The notes beneath the pieces are model-generated. The model worked only from the letters and a program-made list of their open reading frames with translations, ran no database searches and was not told the origin of the DNA. A DNA stretch of 42,677 bases from Desulfovibrio sp. Dsv1 (GTDB taxonomy: Bacteria > Desulfobacterota > Desulfovibrionia > Desulfovibrionales > Desulfovibrionaceae), in assembly GCA_000403945.1 (NCBI GenBank), contig APFI01000058.1, positions 1-42,677 on the forward strand. Reading direction: 5' to 3'. Position numbers and translations under genes: made by a program. Positions 16,428-24,347 of the stretch are shown in pieces (within the stretch, counting starts at the first letter, position 1; each line of letters begins with the position of its first letter).

Positions 16428-16487
16428 TCAGTGGCTGACTCTGGCGGCGTAATATCGAAAAAATCGAAACGTCACGAATGCATTCAT
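16428..16487 (-). CDS. Phe/Tyr-rich leader peptide (attenuator)
   Basis: A 19-codon minus-strand reading frame, MNAFVTFRFFRYYAARVSH, lies in the leader of the symporter operon. It holds four Phe and two Tyr codons within ten codons, then stops 49 bases before the terminator stem. This is the layout of amino acid operon leaders such as those of pheA and pheST: ribosome stalling at scarce charged tRNA lets an antiterminator form. A modest purine-rich stretch (GGGTGAAG) precedes the ATG. The matching promoter starts transcription close to the ATG. Expression is not proven, but composition, position and the following terminator agree. Confidence 0.7.
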   Translation of the reverse strand: MNAFVTFRFFRYYAARVSH

Positions 16488-16494
16488 AACTTCA

Positions 16495-16523
16495 CCCATA
16501 GCCTTCACCGAGCAAGCTGTCAA
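16495..16523 (-). promoter_or_regulatory. putative promoter of symporter operon
   Basis: On the minus strand a perfect -35 box TTGACA (16523-16518) is followed after 17 bases by TATGGG (16500-16495), a half-matching -10. Transcription would begin just ahead of the leader peptide start at 16487. The region also separates the operon from the TetR-family gene, whose product could bind here; I see no clear operator palindrome. Confidence 0.5.
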
Positions 16524-16540
16524 TGCCCTGACGGAAAGGC

Positions 16541-17116
16541 TCAGGCCCTGATGGCGCGGGCCACGAAGTCCAGCACGTCGCTGTACAGCGTGGGCAAGGC
16601 ATAGGGGGTCAACACTCGGGTGCGGTTGGCCCCGACCATCAGCGAAATAATTATCTGCGCCGTGGACTTGCTGTCCACTTTGGCCAGACTGCCGTCATTG
16701 ACTCCGCGCGCGATGAGCGTTTCCAGCAGCTGATGGACCTGTGAGAACATGGAATCCATCAGGTCGCGGTCCGTCTTGGTCTTCATGTCGCTGTACGGGG
16801 AACAGCGCACCAGCACCAGCCAGTTGGAGTCCTTGTCAATGGAGAAATCCAGATATGCCTTGCAGTAGCGCATCACCGCGTCAAAGCCGGAATCCGCGTC
16901 CGCAGTGGCTTCGCGCAGCTTGACCAGGAAGTGCTCCAGCACATCCAGGCCCGAGGCCAGAAACAGTTTTTCCTTGTTGCCGTAGTGATGGGTCAGAAGG
17001 CCCAGAGCCACACCGGCGCGGTCGGAGATTTTCTTGAATGTGGTTTCCACATAGCCGCATTCGCCAAAAAGCTCTTTGGCCGCCTGGAGCAAGGCTTCTT
17101 TTTTGCTTTTGTTCAT
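16541..17116 (-). CDS. TetR/AcrR-family transcriptional regulator
   Basis: This 191-residue protein begins with a TetR-type DNA-binding domain: helix A-L-L-Q-A-A-K-E-L-F-G-E-C-G-Y, then the helix-turn-helix I-S-D-R-A-G-V-A-L-G-L-L-T-H-H-Y and K-E-K-L. The C-terminal 130 residues form the usual helical ligand-binding and dimer domain. Such proteins are mostly repressors released by small molecules. The gene lies directly upstream of the symporter operon in the same direction, so control of that operon or of itself is plausible but unproven. The ribosome site before ATG 17116 is weak. A promoter candidate lies in the 100-base gap after the Lon-related gene. Confidence 0.9.
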   Translation of the reverse strand: MNKSKKEALLQAAKELFGECGYVETTFKKISDRAGVALGLLTHHYGNKEKLFLASGLDVLEHFLVKLREATADADSGFDAVMRYCKAYLDFSIDKDSNWLVLVRCSPYSDMKTKTDRDLMDSMFSQVHQLLETLIARGVNDGSLAKVDSKSTAQIIISLMVGANRTRVLTPYALPTLYSDVLDFVARAIRA

Positions 17117-17172
17117 AATTCGTTTGATGGCGCCGGTGCAAGGCCAAGCTGAAGTATGGGCGAGGCGGAAAT

Positions 17173-17201
17173 TTTTTACCGCCGGGAAAAAGCAAAGTCA
17201 A
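17173..17201 (-). promoter_or_regulatory. putative promoter of the tetR-family gene
   Basis: On the minus strand TTGACT (17201-17196) and TAAAAA (17178-17173) are spaced by 17 bases in the gap between the Lon-related gene and the regulator gene, about 57 bases before the regulator ATG. The -35 matches five of six and the -10 four of six consensus positions. Confidence 0.5.
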
Positions 17202-17216
17202 TAAGGGAACCGGTTT

Positions 17217-19661
17217 TCAGCCTTTGCGGGGACGCCGGAAGGCTTTCTGGGCATACTCTCCCAGACGTTCCAGGCGTCTGTCCGCCAGATCATACAGGCT
17301 GCCCGCCGTAAAGCCGCCGTTCTTGCGCCGCCGCCCGGCGGGCAGACCGGTGAGCAGGGTCAGCGCCTCCTCAATGCGGCGCACGGGGTAAATGGCAAAC
17401 TGCTTTTTCTCCACCGCCGCCAGCACGTCCGGCGCGAGCATCAGGTGATCCACATTGTCGCGGGGGATGATGACGCCCTGTGAACCTGTGAGCCCGTGCC
17501 GGGCGCAGACCTTGTAAAAGCCCTCAATTTTGCGTGTCACGCCGCCCACGGCCATGATCTGTCCGGAATGGCTCACCGCGCCGGTAAAGGCCAGATCCAG
17601 GCGCACCGGCACGTCTGCCAGGGCTGAAAGCAGGGCCACCAGTTCCGCGCCCGAGGCCGAATCGCCTTCAATACCGGCATAGCTCTGCTCGAAATAGAGC
17701 GAGCCGGAGAGTACCAAGGGCTTTTTGCGGGCAAAAAGGTCCGTGAGGTAGCTTTTCAGGATCATCATGGCCTTGGTGTGAATGGGACCACCCAGTTCCG
17801 CCTCGCGTTCCAGGTCGATAATGCCCTCATGCCCCACACCCACAGTGCAGGAAATACGGTGCGGCAGGCCGAATTCGAAATCCCCGTGCCAAGTGACCGA
17901 AAGGCCGTTGACCTGCCCCACGGCGGAACCGGAGGTACGCACCTTGATCATATCGCGGTCGTATTCCTCCATGAAGATTTCTTCCACCAGATTGGCACGG
18001 TAGGTGCGCGCGGCGTAGGCTTCTTCCAAAATGGCGGCGCTGACCAGGGGCAACTGGCGCATTTCGGCCAAGGCAGCCGCTTCGATCATCAGTTCGCGCA
18101 GCAGCGGAAACTTGAGCGAAAGGCGGCGCTGGTCTTCGCAGAGATGGGAGCCAAGGTCCACAAGCCACGCTAGGGCCGTGCGGTCGAAGGGCCGCAGCCC
18201 GTTTTCGTCGATGATCCTGGCGATGTGGCTCAGGTAAATGCGGATGTTCTCGGCAGTGCGCTCTGTCACGTCGGTCATGTGAGCCTTGATGCGGAAAAGT
18301 TTGGCGAAGCGGTCATCGTTGACCAGCAGGGTCTCGTACAGTTCTTCGCCACCGATCAGCACCACCTTGAGGTCCAGGGCCAGCGGCTCGGGCGTGATGC
18401 CCTTGGTGCGGATGGCGGTATCCGGCGTGTCGCCAGCGTCTTCGATGCGCGCCTGATTGGAGCGCAAGGCGCGCAACAGCCCTTCCCATGCGTTGGAATG
18501 CTGAAGCAGATCCTCAATGTGCAGCGCCAGAAAACCGCCATTAGCCTTGTGCAGGCTGCCGGCCTTGATCAGGGTGAAGTCCGTGACCAGCGCGCCCATT
18601 TCTGACTCGCGCTCCACGCAGCCCAGCAGATTGACCGCTGTGGGGTGGTCTTCCACCACAATGGGCGCACCGTTCAGTCCGCTGTTGTCCACCAGCAGGT
18701 TGACCTCGTAGCGGTAAAAGATGTTGTCCATGGGCGACAGGGAGTGCCCGTCGCCACCGGGCTGACCCTGCATGCCGCCGTCGCGCGGCAGGAACGATTC
18801 CGTATTCTTGAGGATGTCCTCGCGCAGGGCCGTGAAATATTCCGGCAAGCCCGGCACCGGGCAGGCCTTCAAGATGCGCTGCCGGGTCGGGGTGAGCAGG
18901 GCGTCCAGTACCTGTCCCATGGCCCGGCGCTCCAGATCTCGTTCGTCATCATGAAAGGATTCCTCAGCCTTGTTCAGCTGGCGCATGAAGTCCGCCATGG
19001 TCTGCACGAGGCTGTCACCCCTGCGCTTGAGGTTGAGGCGCACCGTATTGTCCAGGCGTTCGAATTCCTCTTCGCTCAGGCGCTTGCCTTCCATCAGTGG
19101 GTAGAGGGTCAGGCCGCCGTTTTCATCCATATCCAGATTGAATCCCTTGTCCACGGCAACGGAATTCATCTTGTGCAAGAGGCCCATGCGGATGTTCTGA
19201 AACTGGTCCACGAGCTTGGCCCGTTGCTTGACATAAGTGGTGGCCTCAAAGCGCCGGGCCAGCTCCTTGCCGATGTTCTCCAGAGTTTCCTTCAGGGACT
19301 GCTTGAACTTTTTACCCTGACCGGCGGGCAAAGCCAGCAGGCTCGGGCGGTCCGGGTCCGCGAAGTTCTGCACATAGACCAGGTCCGGCGGCGTGGCGGC
19401 CTTGCGCGCCTGCGGCCGCAAATAGGACATGAGCATGTAGCTGCGGCCGAGGTCCGCCTCGCCGGAGAGATAGACGTTGTAGCCGGTCGTGCGTATTTGC
19501 AGGGCCAGATTCAGGGCCTGCATGGCCCTGGGCTGGAAGGGGTTCCTGCGGCCGTTGCCGTTGCGCGGCAGGGGGATCCCCCGACTGTCTTCCCAGGGAA
19601 TACGGGCCGGATCAAAGGTGGCGTGCAGCCGGGACGTGGCCAGAGGTGTGATGCTTGGCAT
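17217..19661 (-). CDS. Lon-related ATP-dependent protease (LonB-type, AAA_32)
   Basis: This 814-residue protein belongs to the Lon-related family with an N-terminal AAA-like region and a C-terminal S16 peptidase. The catalytic Ser is at about 668 in G-D-S-A-S-G-A-E and the Lys at about 711 in V-T-R-K-I-E-G, a spacing of 43 residues as in E. coli Lon. The N-terminal P-loop position reads S-G-E-A-D-L-G-R-S, with Arg where Walker A has Lys, so nucleotide binding there is doubtful. A long helical insert lies at about 100-270. It should degrade or process cytoplasmic proteins; substrates are unknown. It follows hemC by 21 bases and has no clear ribosome site. No terminator is seen after it. Confidence 0.88.
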   Translation of the reverse strand: MPSITPLATSRLHATFDPARIPWEDSRGIPLPRNGNGRRNPFQPRAMQALNLALQIRTTGYNVYLSGEADLGRSYMLMSYLRPQARKAATPPDLVYVQNFADPDRPSLLALPAGQGKKFKQSLKETLENIGKELARRFEATTYVKQRAKLVDQFQNIRMGLLHKMNSVAVDKGFNLDMDENGGLTLYPLMEGKRLSEEEFERLDNTVRLNLKRRGDSLVQTMADFMRQLNKAEESFHDDERDLERRAMGQVLDALLTPTRQRILKACPVPGLPEYFTALREDILKNTESFLPRDGGMQGQPGGDGHSLSPMDNIFYRYEVNLLVDNSGLNGAPIVVEDHPTAVNLLGCVERESEMGALVTDFTLIKAGSLHKANGGFLALHIEDLLQHSNAWEGLLRALRSNQARIEDAGDTPDTAIRTKGITPEPLALDLKVVLIGGEELYETLLVNDDRFAKLFRIKAHMTDVTERTAENIRIYLSHIARIIDENGLRPFDRTALAWLVDLGSHLCEDQRRLSLKFPLLRELMIEAAALAEMRQLPLVSAAILEEAYAARTYRANLVEEIFMEEYDRDMIKVRTSGSAVGQVNGLSVTWHGDFEFGLPHRISCTVGVGHEGIIDLEREAELGGPIHTKAMMILKSYLTDLFARKKPLVLSGSLYFEQSYAGIEGDSASGAELVALLSALADVPVRLDLAFTGAVSHSGQIMAVGGVTRKIEGFYKVCARHGLTGSQGVIIPRDNVDHLMLAPDVLAAVEKKQFAIYPVRRIEEALTLLTGLPAGRRRKNGGFTAGSLYDLADRRLERLGEYAQKAFRRPRKG

Positions 19662-19682
19662 AACTATTTGATTTTTGTTTTC

Positions 19683-20615
19683 TTACTGTTGTTGGCAAAG
19701 TTTTGCCAGAATGGCGCGGCCGCCCCTGTCCAGTAGCTCACGGGCCAGATCCAGGCCCAGAGCGCGGGCGCCTGCGGCGTTGCCACTCTTTGCGCCGCGC
19801 AGGATCAGGCTGCCGTCCACCTCGGCCACGAGGCCCTCAAGGCTGATGTTTTCCTCATCCGCAAGACGGGCATGCCCGGCAATGGGTACCTGACAGCCGC
19901 CTTCCAGTCCGGCCAAAAAGCCGCGCTCGGCATCCACGCAAACGCGGGTGGCGCGGTCTTCCAGGCCGGCCAGCAGGACAAGCAGATCATAATTGTCCTC
20001 GCGGCATTCAATGCCCAGCGCGCCTTGGCCCACGGCGGGCAGGAAGCGCTCTGGGTCCAGAGGCATCATGCACGGGGCGCTGAGTCCCAGCCGGTTAAGC
20101 CCGGCTGAGGCCAGGATGATGGCGTCGTAATCTCCGTCCCGCAATTTGCGCAGCCGCGTGTCCACATTGCCGCGCAGGCTGGAAATACGGAGGTCCGGCC
20201 GCAGGGCCAACAATTGGGCTTGGCGCCGCAGACTGCTGGTGCCCACATGCGCGCCTTGCGGCAGAGCGTCCATATTGACGTGATTGAAGGAAAGGAAGCA
20301 GTCGGTGCAGGCCTCGCGTGGCGGCACGCAGCCCAGAATCAGCCCTTCGGGCAGAATCATGGGCATGTCCTTGATGCTGTGCACGGCCAAATCCGCCCGC
20401 CCGTCCAGCAGGGCATCTTCGATTTCCTTCACGAACAGGCCCTTGCCGCCCACCTTGGACAGGGGCACGTCCAGAATGATGTCGCCCCTGGTCTTGATGA
20501 CGTTGAGCGAAACCGTGAGTTCCGGGGCCTGAGCTTCCAGGCGGCTTTTGATGTGCTCGGCCTGCCAGAGAGCCAGACTGCTGCCGCGAGTGGCGATGAC
20601 AAGATGCTTGCGCAT
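19683..20615 (-). CDS. hemC: hydroxymethylbilane synthase (porphobilinogen deaminase)
   Basis: This 310-residue cytoplasmic enzyme joins four porphobilinogen units into hydroxymethylbilane, a step towards uroporphyrinogen III and hence sirohaem, haem and cobalamin. Visible motifs: R-G-S-S-L-A-L-W-Q near residue 10, H-S-I-K-D-M-P with catalytic Asp83, G-T-S-S-L-R-R-Q near 125, and E-G-G-C with Cys241 that carries the dipyrromethane cofactor. Length is typical. The ATG at 20615 has AGGAAG five or so bases upstream; a frame extending to 20867 only overlaps the FmdB gene and was rejected. It lies 58 bases after the FmdB-type gene in a gmhA - fmdB - hemC - lon series. Sulfate reducers need much sirohaem, so this is expected. 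Confidence 0.96.
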   Translation of the reverse strand: MRKHLVIATRGSSLALWQAEHIKSRLEAQAPELTVSLNVIKTRGDIILDVPLSKVGGKGLFVKEIEDALLDGRADLAVHSIKDMPMILPEGLILGCVPPREACTDCFLSFNHVNMDALPQGAHVGTSSLRRQAQLLALRPDLRISSLRGNVDTRLRKLRDGDYDAIILASAGLNRLGLSAPCMMPLDPERFLPAVGQGALGIECREDNYDLLVLLAGLEDRATRVCVDAERGFLAGLEGGCQVPIAGHARLADEENISLEGLVAEVDGSLILRGAKSGNAAGARALGLDLARELLDRGGRAILAKLCQQQ

Positions 20616-20673
20616 AACTTCCTGTTTTTTGTGGAAAGTGGAGACAAAAACCGCGTCCGGCCTGTTCGGCCGC

Positions 20674-20904
20674 TTAGTGTCCGCAACTGGCGCAATTGCC
20701 GCCGGAACATCCGGCGCAGCCGCCTCCGCCGGAGGACGACGCGGCATATTCGCCGCCGTCGCCGCCCGTGCAGTGGGCGCAACGGGACATGAGCTTGTGC
20801 GTCTCGCGCGAGCCGCAATGGGGGCAGACGGGCGCGGCGTCGTCAAAAACCAGTTCTTCAAATTCATGGCCGCATTTTTCGCAGCTGTACTCGTAAATGG
20901 GCAT
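20674..20904 (-). CDS. FmdB-family zinc ribbon protein
   Basis: This 76-residue protein begins M-P-I-Y-E-Y-S-C-E-K-C-G-H, the standard FmdB/zinc-ribbon start, with a second C-P-H-C pair about 17 residues later; together they would bind one zinc ion. After about residue 38 there is a Ser/Gly-rich tail with further Cys pairs (C-A-H-C, C-A-G-C, C-A-S-C), which could hold metal or be disordered. FmdB was proposed as a regulator of formamidase genes, but the function of most family members is not known. ATG 20904 has AAGGA upstream and lies two bases after the gmhA stop, so it is coupled to gmhA. Confidence 0.85.
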   Translation of the reverse strand: MPIYEYSCEKCGHEFEELVFDDAAPVCPHCGSRETHKLMSRCAHCTGGDGGEYAASSSGGGGCAGCSGGNCASCGH

Positions 20905-20906
20905 CG

Positions 20907-21539
20907 TCAATCCTTCTGTTTCGGATCAGATTGCAAATACGGCGTGAGCGCCGTAACATTTTCAAACAGATAATAATCAGTGAGCTGACAGAAAAGATGC
21001 CCGGCGGCAATATGCAGCTCTTGAATGAGCGGGGTATGCCCGGAAGGCGCTTCCAGCAGGATATGGCAGAGCGCGGCCATTTCGCCGCCGCCCTGACTCG
21101 TGAGCCCCACAGTGAACAGGCCTGCCGACCGGGCCGCGCGCAGGGCCGCCAGCACGTTGGCGCTGTTGCCGGAAGTGGAAATGCCCAGGAGAAGATCGCC
21201 TTTGCGCCCCAGCGCTTCCACCTGCCGGGCGAAAACCTGGCTGAAGTCCAGATCATTGCTGATGGCGGTCAGGGCCGAAGTGTCCGTGCTCAGGGCAATG
21301 GCCGGCAACGCCGGGCGGTCCATGAGAAAGCGGTTCACGAATTCGGCGGCCAGATGTTGCGCGTCGGCGGCGCTGCCGCCGTTGCCGCAGAGCAGAATCT
21401 TGCCTCCCCCGGCCAGACAGAGGGCCGCGCGCAGGGCGGCGTCGCGCAGATTGGAACCCTGCGCGCGGAAAAACTCCTCACGCAGCCGCGCGCCGTCCTG
21501 GGCATGCCGGGATATGATTTCCAAGGCAGAGTCTTTCAT
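20907..21539 (-). CDS. gmhA: phosphoheptose isomerase (sedoheptulose 7-phosphate isomerase)
   Basis: This 210-residue enzyme converts sedoheptulose 7-phosphate to D-glycero-D-manno-heptose 7-phosphate, the first step of ADP-heptose synthesis for the lipopolysaccharide inner core. It is a single SIS domain with G-N-G-G-S-A-A-D-A-Q-H (residues 52-62) and S-T-S-G-N-S (121-126). Zinc-site residues His62, Glu66, Gln173 and His181 match the E. coli GmhA pattern. ATG 21539 was chosen because it gives the normal length; upstream in-frame codons to 21719 run into the divergent gene region. It starts the minus-strand series that goes on to the FmdB-type gene and hemC. Confidence 0.94.
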   Translation of the reverse strand: MKDSALEIISRHAQDGARLREEFFRAQGSNLRDAALRAALCLAGGGKILLCGNGGSAADAQHLAAEFVNRFLMDRPALPAIALSTDTSALTAISNDLDFSQVFARQVEALGRKGDLLLGISTSGNSANVLAALRAARSAGLFTVGLTSQGGGEMAALCHILLEAPSGHTPLIQELHIAAGHLFCQLTDYYLFENVTALTPYLQSDPKQKD

Positions 21540-21678
21540 GCAGCTTGACCTTAAATGTGAAGGCGGGTGAATGCCGTTCGGTTCCGGAATGCCCATACTT
21601 ATGCCAAAGCGGCGCGGCTGACAAGCGGCCCGGATCGCGGGCTTGCGGTCATCGCCCTGATAACGTAACTTGGCGTTC

Positions 21679-22545
21679 ATGCAAAATATAGTCTGCCGGC
21701 ATGTGCTTCTGGTCTGCAAGGCCCGCCATGAGCGCGCTTGGAAGCTCGGTTGCGAGATCCTGCAATGGCTGCGCGTACACGGGCATATGGCGGCGCTGAT
21801 TGAGGCGGGGGGCGAAGATTCCGCCTATGATGAAGAGCTTGATTTCGTGGTCGTGCTCGGCGGCGACGGCACCATGCTGGGTGTGGCCCGGCGTCTGGTA
21901 GGACGCCCCGTGCCCCTGTTTGGCATCAACTTCGGCCGGGTGGGCTTTTTGACCGATGCGCAGCCCGATCATTGGGAAGAGCGCCTGAAGGCATGCCTCA
22001 GGGGCGACCTGTCCTTGCGCGCCTGCCTGGCCCTGCGCTGGAGGCTCACGCGCGGCGGCAGGCTGGAAGCCGGCGGAGCCGCCGTCAACGACGTCGTATT
22101 GAGCCGGGGCTCGCTTTCGCGCCTGGTCTGCGTGAACATTACCGTGGACGGGCAGCGCATGGGGCTTTTACGCAGCGACGGTGTTATTCTTTCCACCCCA
22201 GTGGGCAGCTCGGGCTACAGCGTTTCCGCCGGAGGCCCCTTGCTCTATCCCGGCATGAACGCCGTGGCCCTGACGCCCATCTGTCCTTTTTTGAATACCA
22301 TTTCCCCCATGGTTTTTCCGGGTGCGACGGTTTTTCGCATGCGCATCGAACCCGGTTCCACTGATTGCTACATCACTGTGGACGGGCAGGAAGGGCAGCA
22401 GCTGGAGTTCGGCGATCTGGTGGAAGTCACCGGCGTGCCCGCAGCGGTGCGCTTCATGGGTGATGAGATATCCTTTTTTGAACGCCTGCGCACGCGCGGC
22501 TTTGTGCTTGAGTGCCCCTCTGGCGTGGATGCGGGGAAGGTATGA
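21679..22545 (+). CDS. nadK: NAD kinase
   Basis: This 288-residue enzyme phosphorylates NAD to NADP. The family signatures are present: G-G-D-G-T at residues 61-65, N-D-V-V-L-S-R at about 137-143, and D-G-V-I-L-S-T-P-V-G-S-S-G-Y at about 167-180. Length is normal. The ATG at 21679 has no clear ribosome site; TTGCGG and TAACTT spaced by 17 bases end just before it, so the transcript may be nearly leaderless, though both boxes are weak. A TTG at 21670 is an alternative start. The gene diverges from gmhA across a gap of 139 bases and overlaps the next gene by four bases (ATGA). Confidence 0.95.
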   Translation: MQNIVCRHVLLVCKARHERAWKLGCEILQWLRVHGHMAALIEAGGEDSAYDEELDFVVVLGGDGTMLGVARRLVGRPVPLFGINFGRVGFLTDAQPDHWEERLKACLRGDLSLRACLALRWRLTRGGRLEAGGAAVNDVVLSRGSLSRLVCVNITVDGQRMGLLRSDGVILSTPVGSSGYSVSAGGPLLYPGMNAVALTPICPFLNTISPMVFPGATVFRMRIEPGSTDCYITVDGQEGQQLEFGDLVEVTGVPAAVRFMGDEISFFERLRTRGFVLECPSGVDAGKV

Positions 22546-24290
22546 AAACATCCCGCGAGCCCTCCCGTGTACGCGACATCCGGCTGGGCCGGGACGTCCG
22601 CTTCGACGCCTGGCTGTACAGCATGTTGATGGACAACAATCTGGCCTACCGGATGAATCCGGACATCATCGCCAGCCCGGAACAGCTGGCCTTCATGGTA
22701 CAACTGGATGACGACCAGGTCTATCTGCCCTGTTCCGACGCCACATTCGCCATGCTGCGCGTGGTCGGTCGGCCCCGGAAATTGCAGGTCCAGTATAACC
22801 GTGCCTGGCGGATCATCATGCGCCTGATCCGCTCCATGGTACAGGATCGCGCGGAGCGCCGCCGCATATTGCATTTCTGCCGCTACCGTTTTTTACAGTA
22901 CGCCGCCCAGGGAACGCTGATCCCGTCGCGTCTGGTCAAGCGGATGACCGACTTGGTGCTGGCCCAGAGCTACAGCCTGGGCGACCCTTGGCGCGAACGC
23001 CGCCGCGCCTCCACACTGCGCCAGCAGAACATGCTGGAATTGCCCGTGATCAGGGACAATCTGGAAGCCATGCCGGGCGGCGAACTTCCCCCGGATATGC
23101 GCGGCACCCGGCGGCTGCTCGACAGTCTGGAACTGGTCCGCTTTTTCTGTCTGTCGGCCATGTCCAAAGACTGGCAGGAGCGATTACCGTCAGCCCCGGA
23201 AATCCGTCAGACCATGCGGCAGGCCGAACAGGCAGCCGCGCCGCTGCACGAGTATTTTCTGAATGCGCCCCGCCCGTCCACCATATTGTTCCTCTGCGAC
23301 GCGGATGGAGGCATTCTTTTTGATCTGGCCATGTTGCAAAGCCTGATCCGCATGGGGCACAGGGTCATTTGCGCGGTGAAGGCCGGTTTTTATTTCTTCG
23401 CGCCGACCATGGACGACATGGAAAGCGATCCCGCGCTGGAGCACTGGCTACGCGGCGGCATTGTGCTGCGTGAAACCCAGATCGGCAAGAACGATCTGTT
23501 GCGGCATCTGCGCGAGCGCCGCATGGTGATCATTGACGACGGCACGCGTGAGCGTCTGAACCTGTACCGGGTTTCCGTGACCTTTTCCCGGGCATGGAAA
23601 GAGGCCGACGTGGTGTTGTGCAAAGGCTGGCGCGCGGCGGACATTTTTCTGGGTACCAGCCATGTGTTCACCCGCGACATTGTCTGCTACTGGCGGAGCG
23701 AAAGCGGTTTCCGCATAGAGCTGCGGCAGCACGCGCCGGAGGCGCGCAAATTCAGCGAGGAAGCCATCGCCATCCAGGCCGACGCCATTATCAAAAAAAT
23801 GCGCGAGGGCCACAGTCAGGGGCGCTCGGTCATGTTTTACAGCTGCGTCATCGGCAGCATCCCCGGCCAGACGCACATCGCCGTGACCCTGGCGCGGACC
23901 TTTGTGGACAATCTGCGCAAAAAAATGGATAATATTTTGATCATCAACCCGGCGGAGCACTTTGTGGAAGGCATGGACGGGGATGACCTGATGTTCATGT
24001 GGGAACGGGTGCAGCGCAGCGGTCTCATTGACGTCTGGCGTTTTCAGACAGTCAAAGACATTGAGGAAAGCTTCGCCCTGCTGGGGCGCAAGGTGCCGCC
24101 TGCCTGGTCCGGCAAGGACTCCACCTACTCCACGGGCTGCACCAAGGAAATGCGCATCGCCCTGGACATGCAGTCCAGAAACCGCGAAATGCAGATTATC
24201 GGGCCTGAGCCCCGGCTCTTTTTTCGTCGGGGCGAATACGGGGTGGGCAAATATTTTGATGCCAGCATCAGCCGCCTCACGGGCCGCTGA
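22542..24290 (+). CDS. ARMT1-like (DUF89-type) domain protein, role unknown
   Basis: This 582-residue protein has a mainly helical N-terminal half (about 1-240) that I do not recognise. A Rossmann-like core follows that resembles the ARMT1/DUF89 phosphatase fold: L-C-D-A-D-G-G-I-L-F-D-L at about 251-262, a V-I-C-A-V-K-A-G strand, I-I-D-D-G at about 330-334, and A-D-V-V-L-C-K-G-W at about 355-363. DUF89 enzymes are metal-dependent phosphatases acting on sugar phosphates and similar damaged metabolites. Canonical members have D-N-x-G-E where this has D-A-D-G-G, so activity is uncertain. About 200 C-terminal residues are extra. The start overlaps the nadK stop as ATGA, so the two are translationally coupled. 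The domain call is by eye and moderate. Confidence 0.55.
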   Translation: MKTSREPSRVRDIRLGRDVRFDAWLYSMLMDNNLAYRMNPDIIASPEQLAFMVQLDDDQVYLPCSDATFAMLRVVGRPRKLQVQYNRAWRIIMRLIRSMVQDRAERRRILHFCRYRFLQYAAQGTLIPSRLVKRMTDLVLAQSYSLGDPWRERRRASTLRQQNMLELPVIRDNLEAMPGGELPPDMRGTRRLLDSLELVRFFCLSAMSKDWQERLPSAPEIRQTMRQAEQAAAPLHEYFLNAPRPSTILFLCDADGGILFDLAMLQSLIRMGHRVICAVKAGFYFFAPTMDDMESDPALEHWLRGGIVLRETQIGKNDLLRHLRERRMVIIDDGTRERLNLYRVSVTFSRAWKEADVVLCKGWRAADIFLGTSHVFTRDIVCYWRSESGFRIELRQHAPEARKFSEEAIAIQADAIIKKMREGHSQGRSVMFYSCVIGSIPGQTHIAVTLARTFVDNLRKKMDNILIINPAEHFVEGMDGDDLMFMWERVQRSGLIDVWRFQTVKDIEESFALLGRKVPPAWSGKDSTYSTGCTKEMRIALDMQSRNREMQIIGPEPRLFFRRGEYGVGKYFDASISRLTGR

Positions 24291-24347
24291 GCACAGCAGC
24301 AACAAAAACGAGGCGGGCTTTGCCGCCGCAGGGAGTGGATTGAGATC

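Noticed and set aside
16395..16440. Possible cobalamin riboswitch (GCCACTGA in the symporter leader)
   Set aside because: The GCCACTG string is part of the leader peptide's last codons; no B12 box or supporting stems are present, and the leader peptide plus terminator explains the region better.
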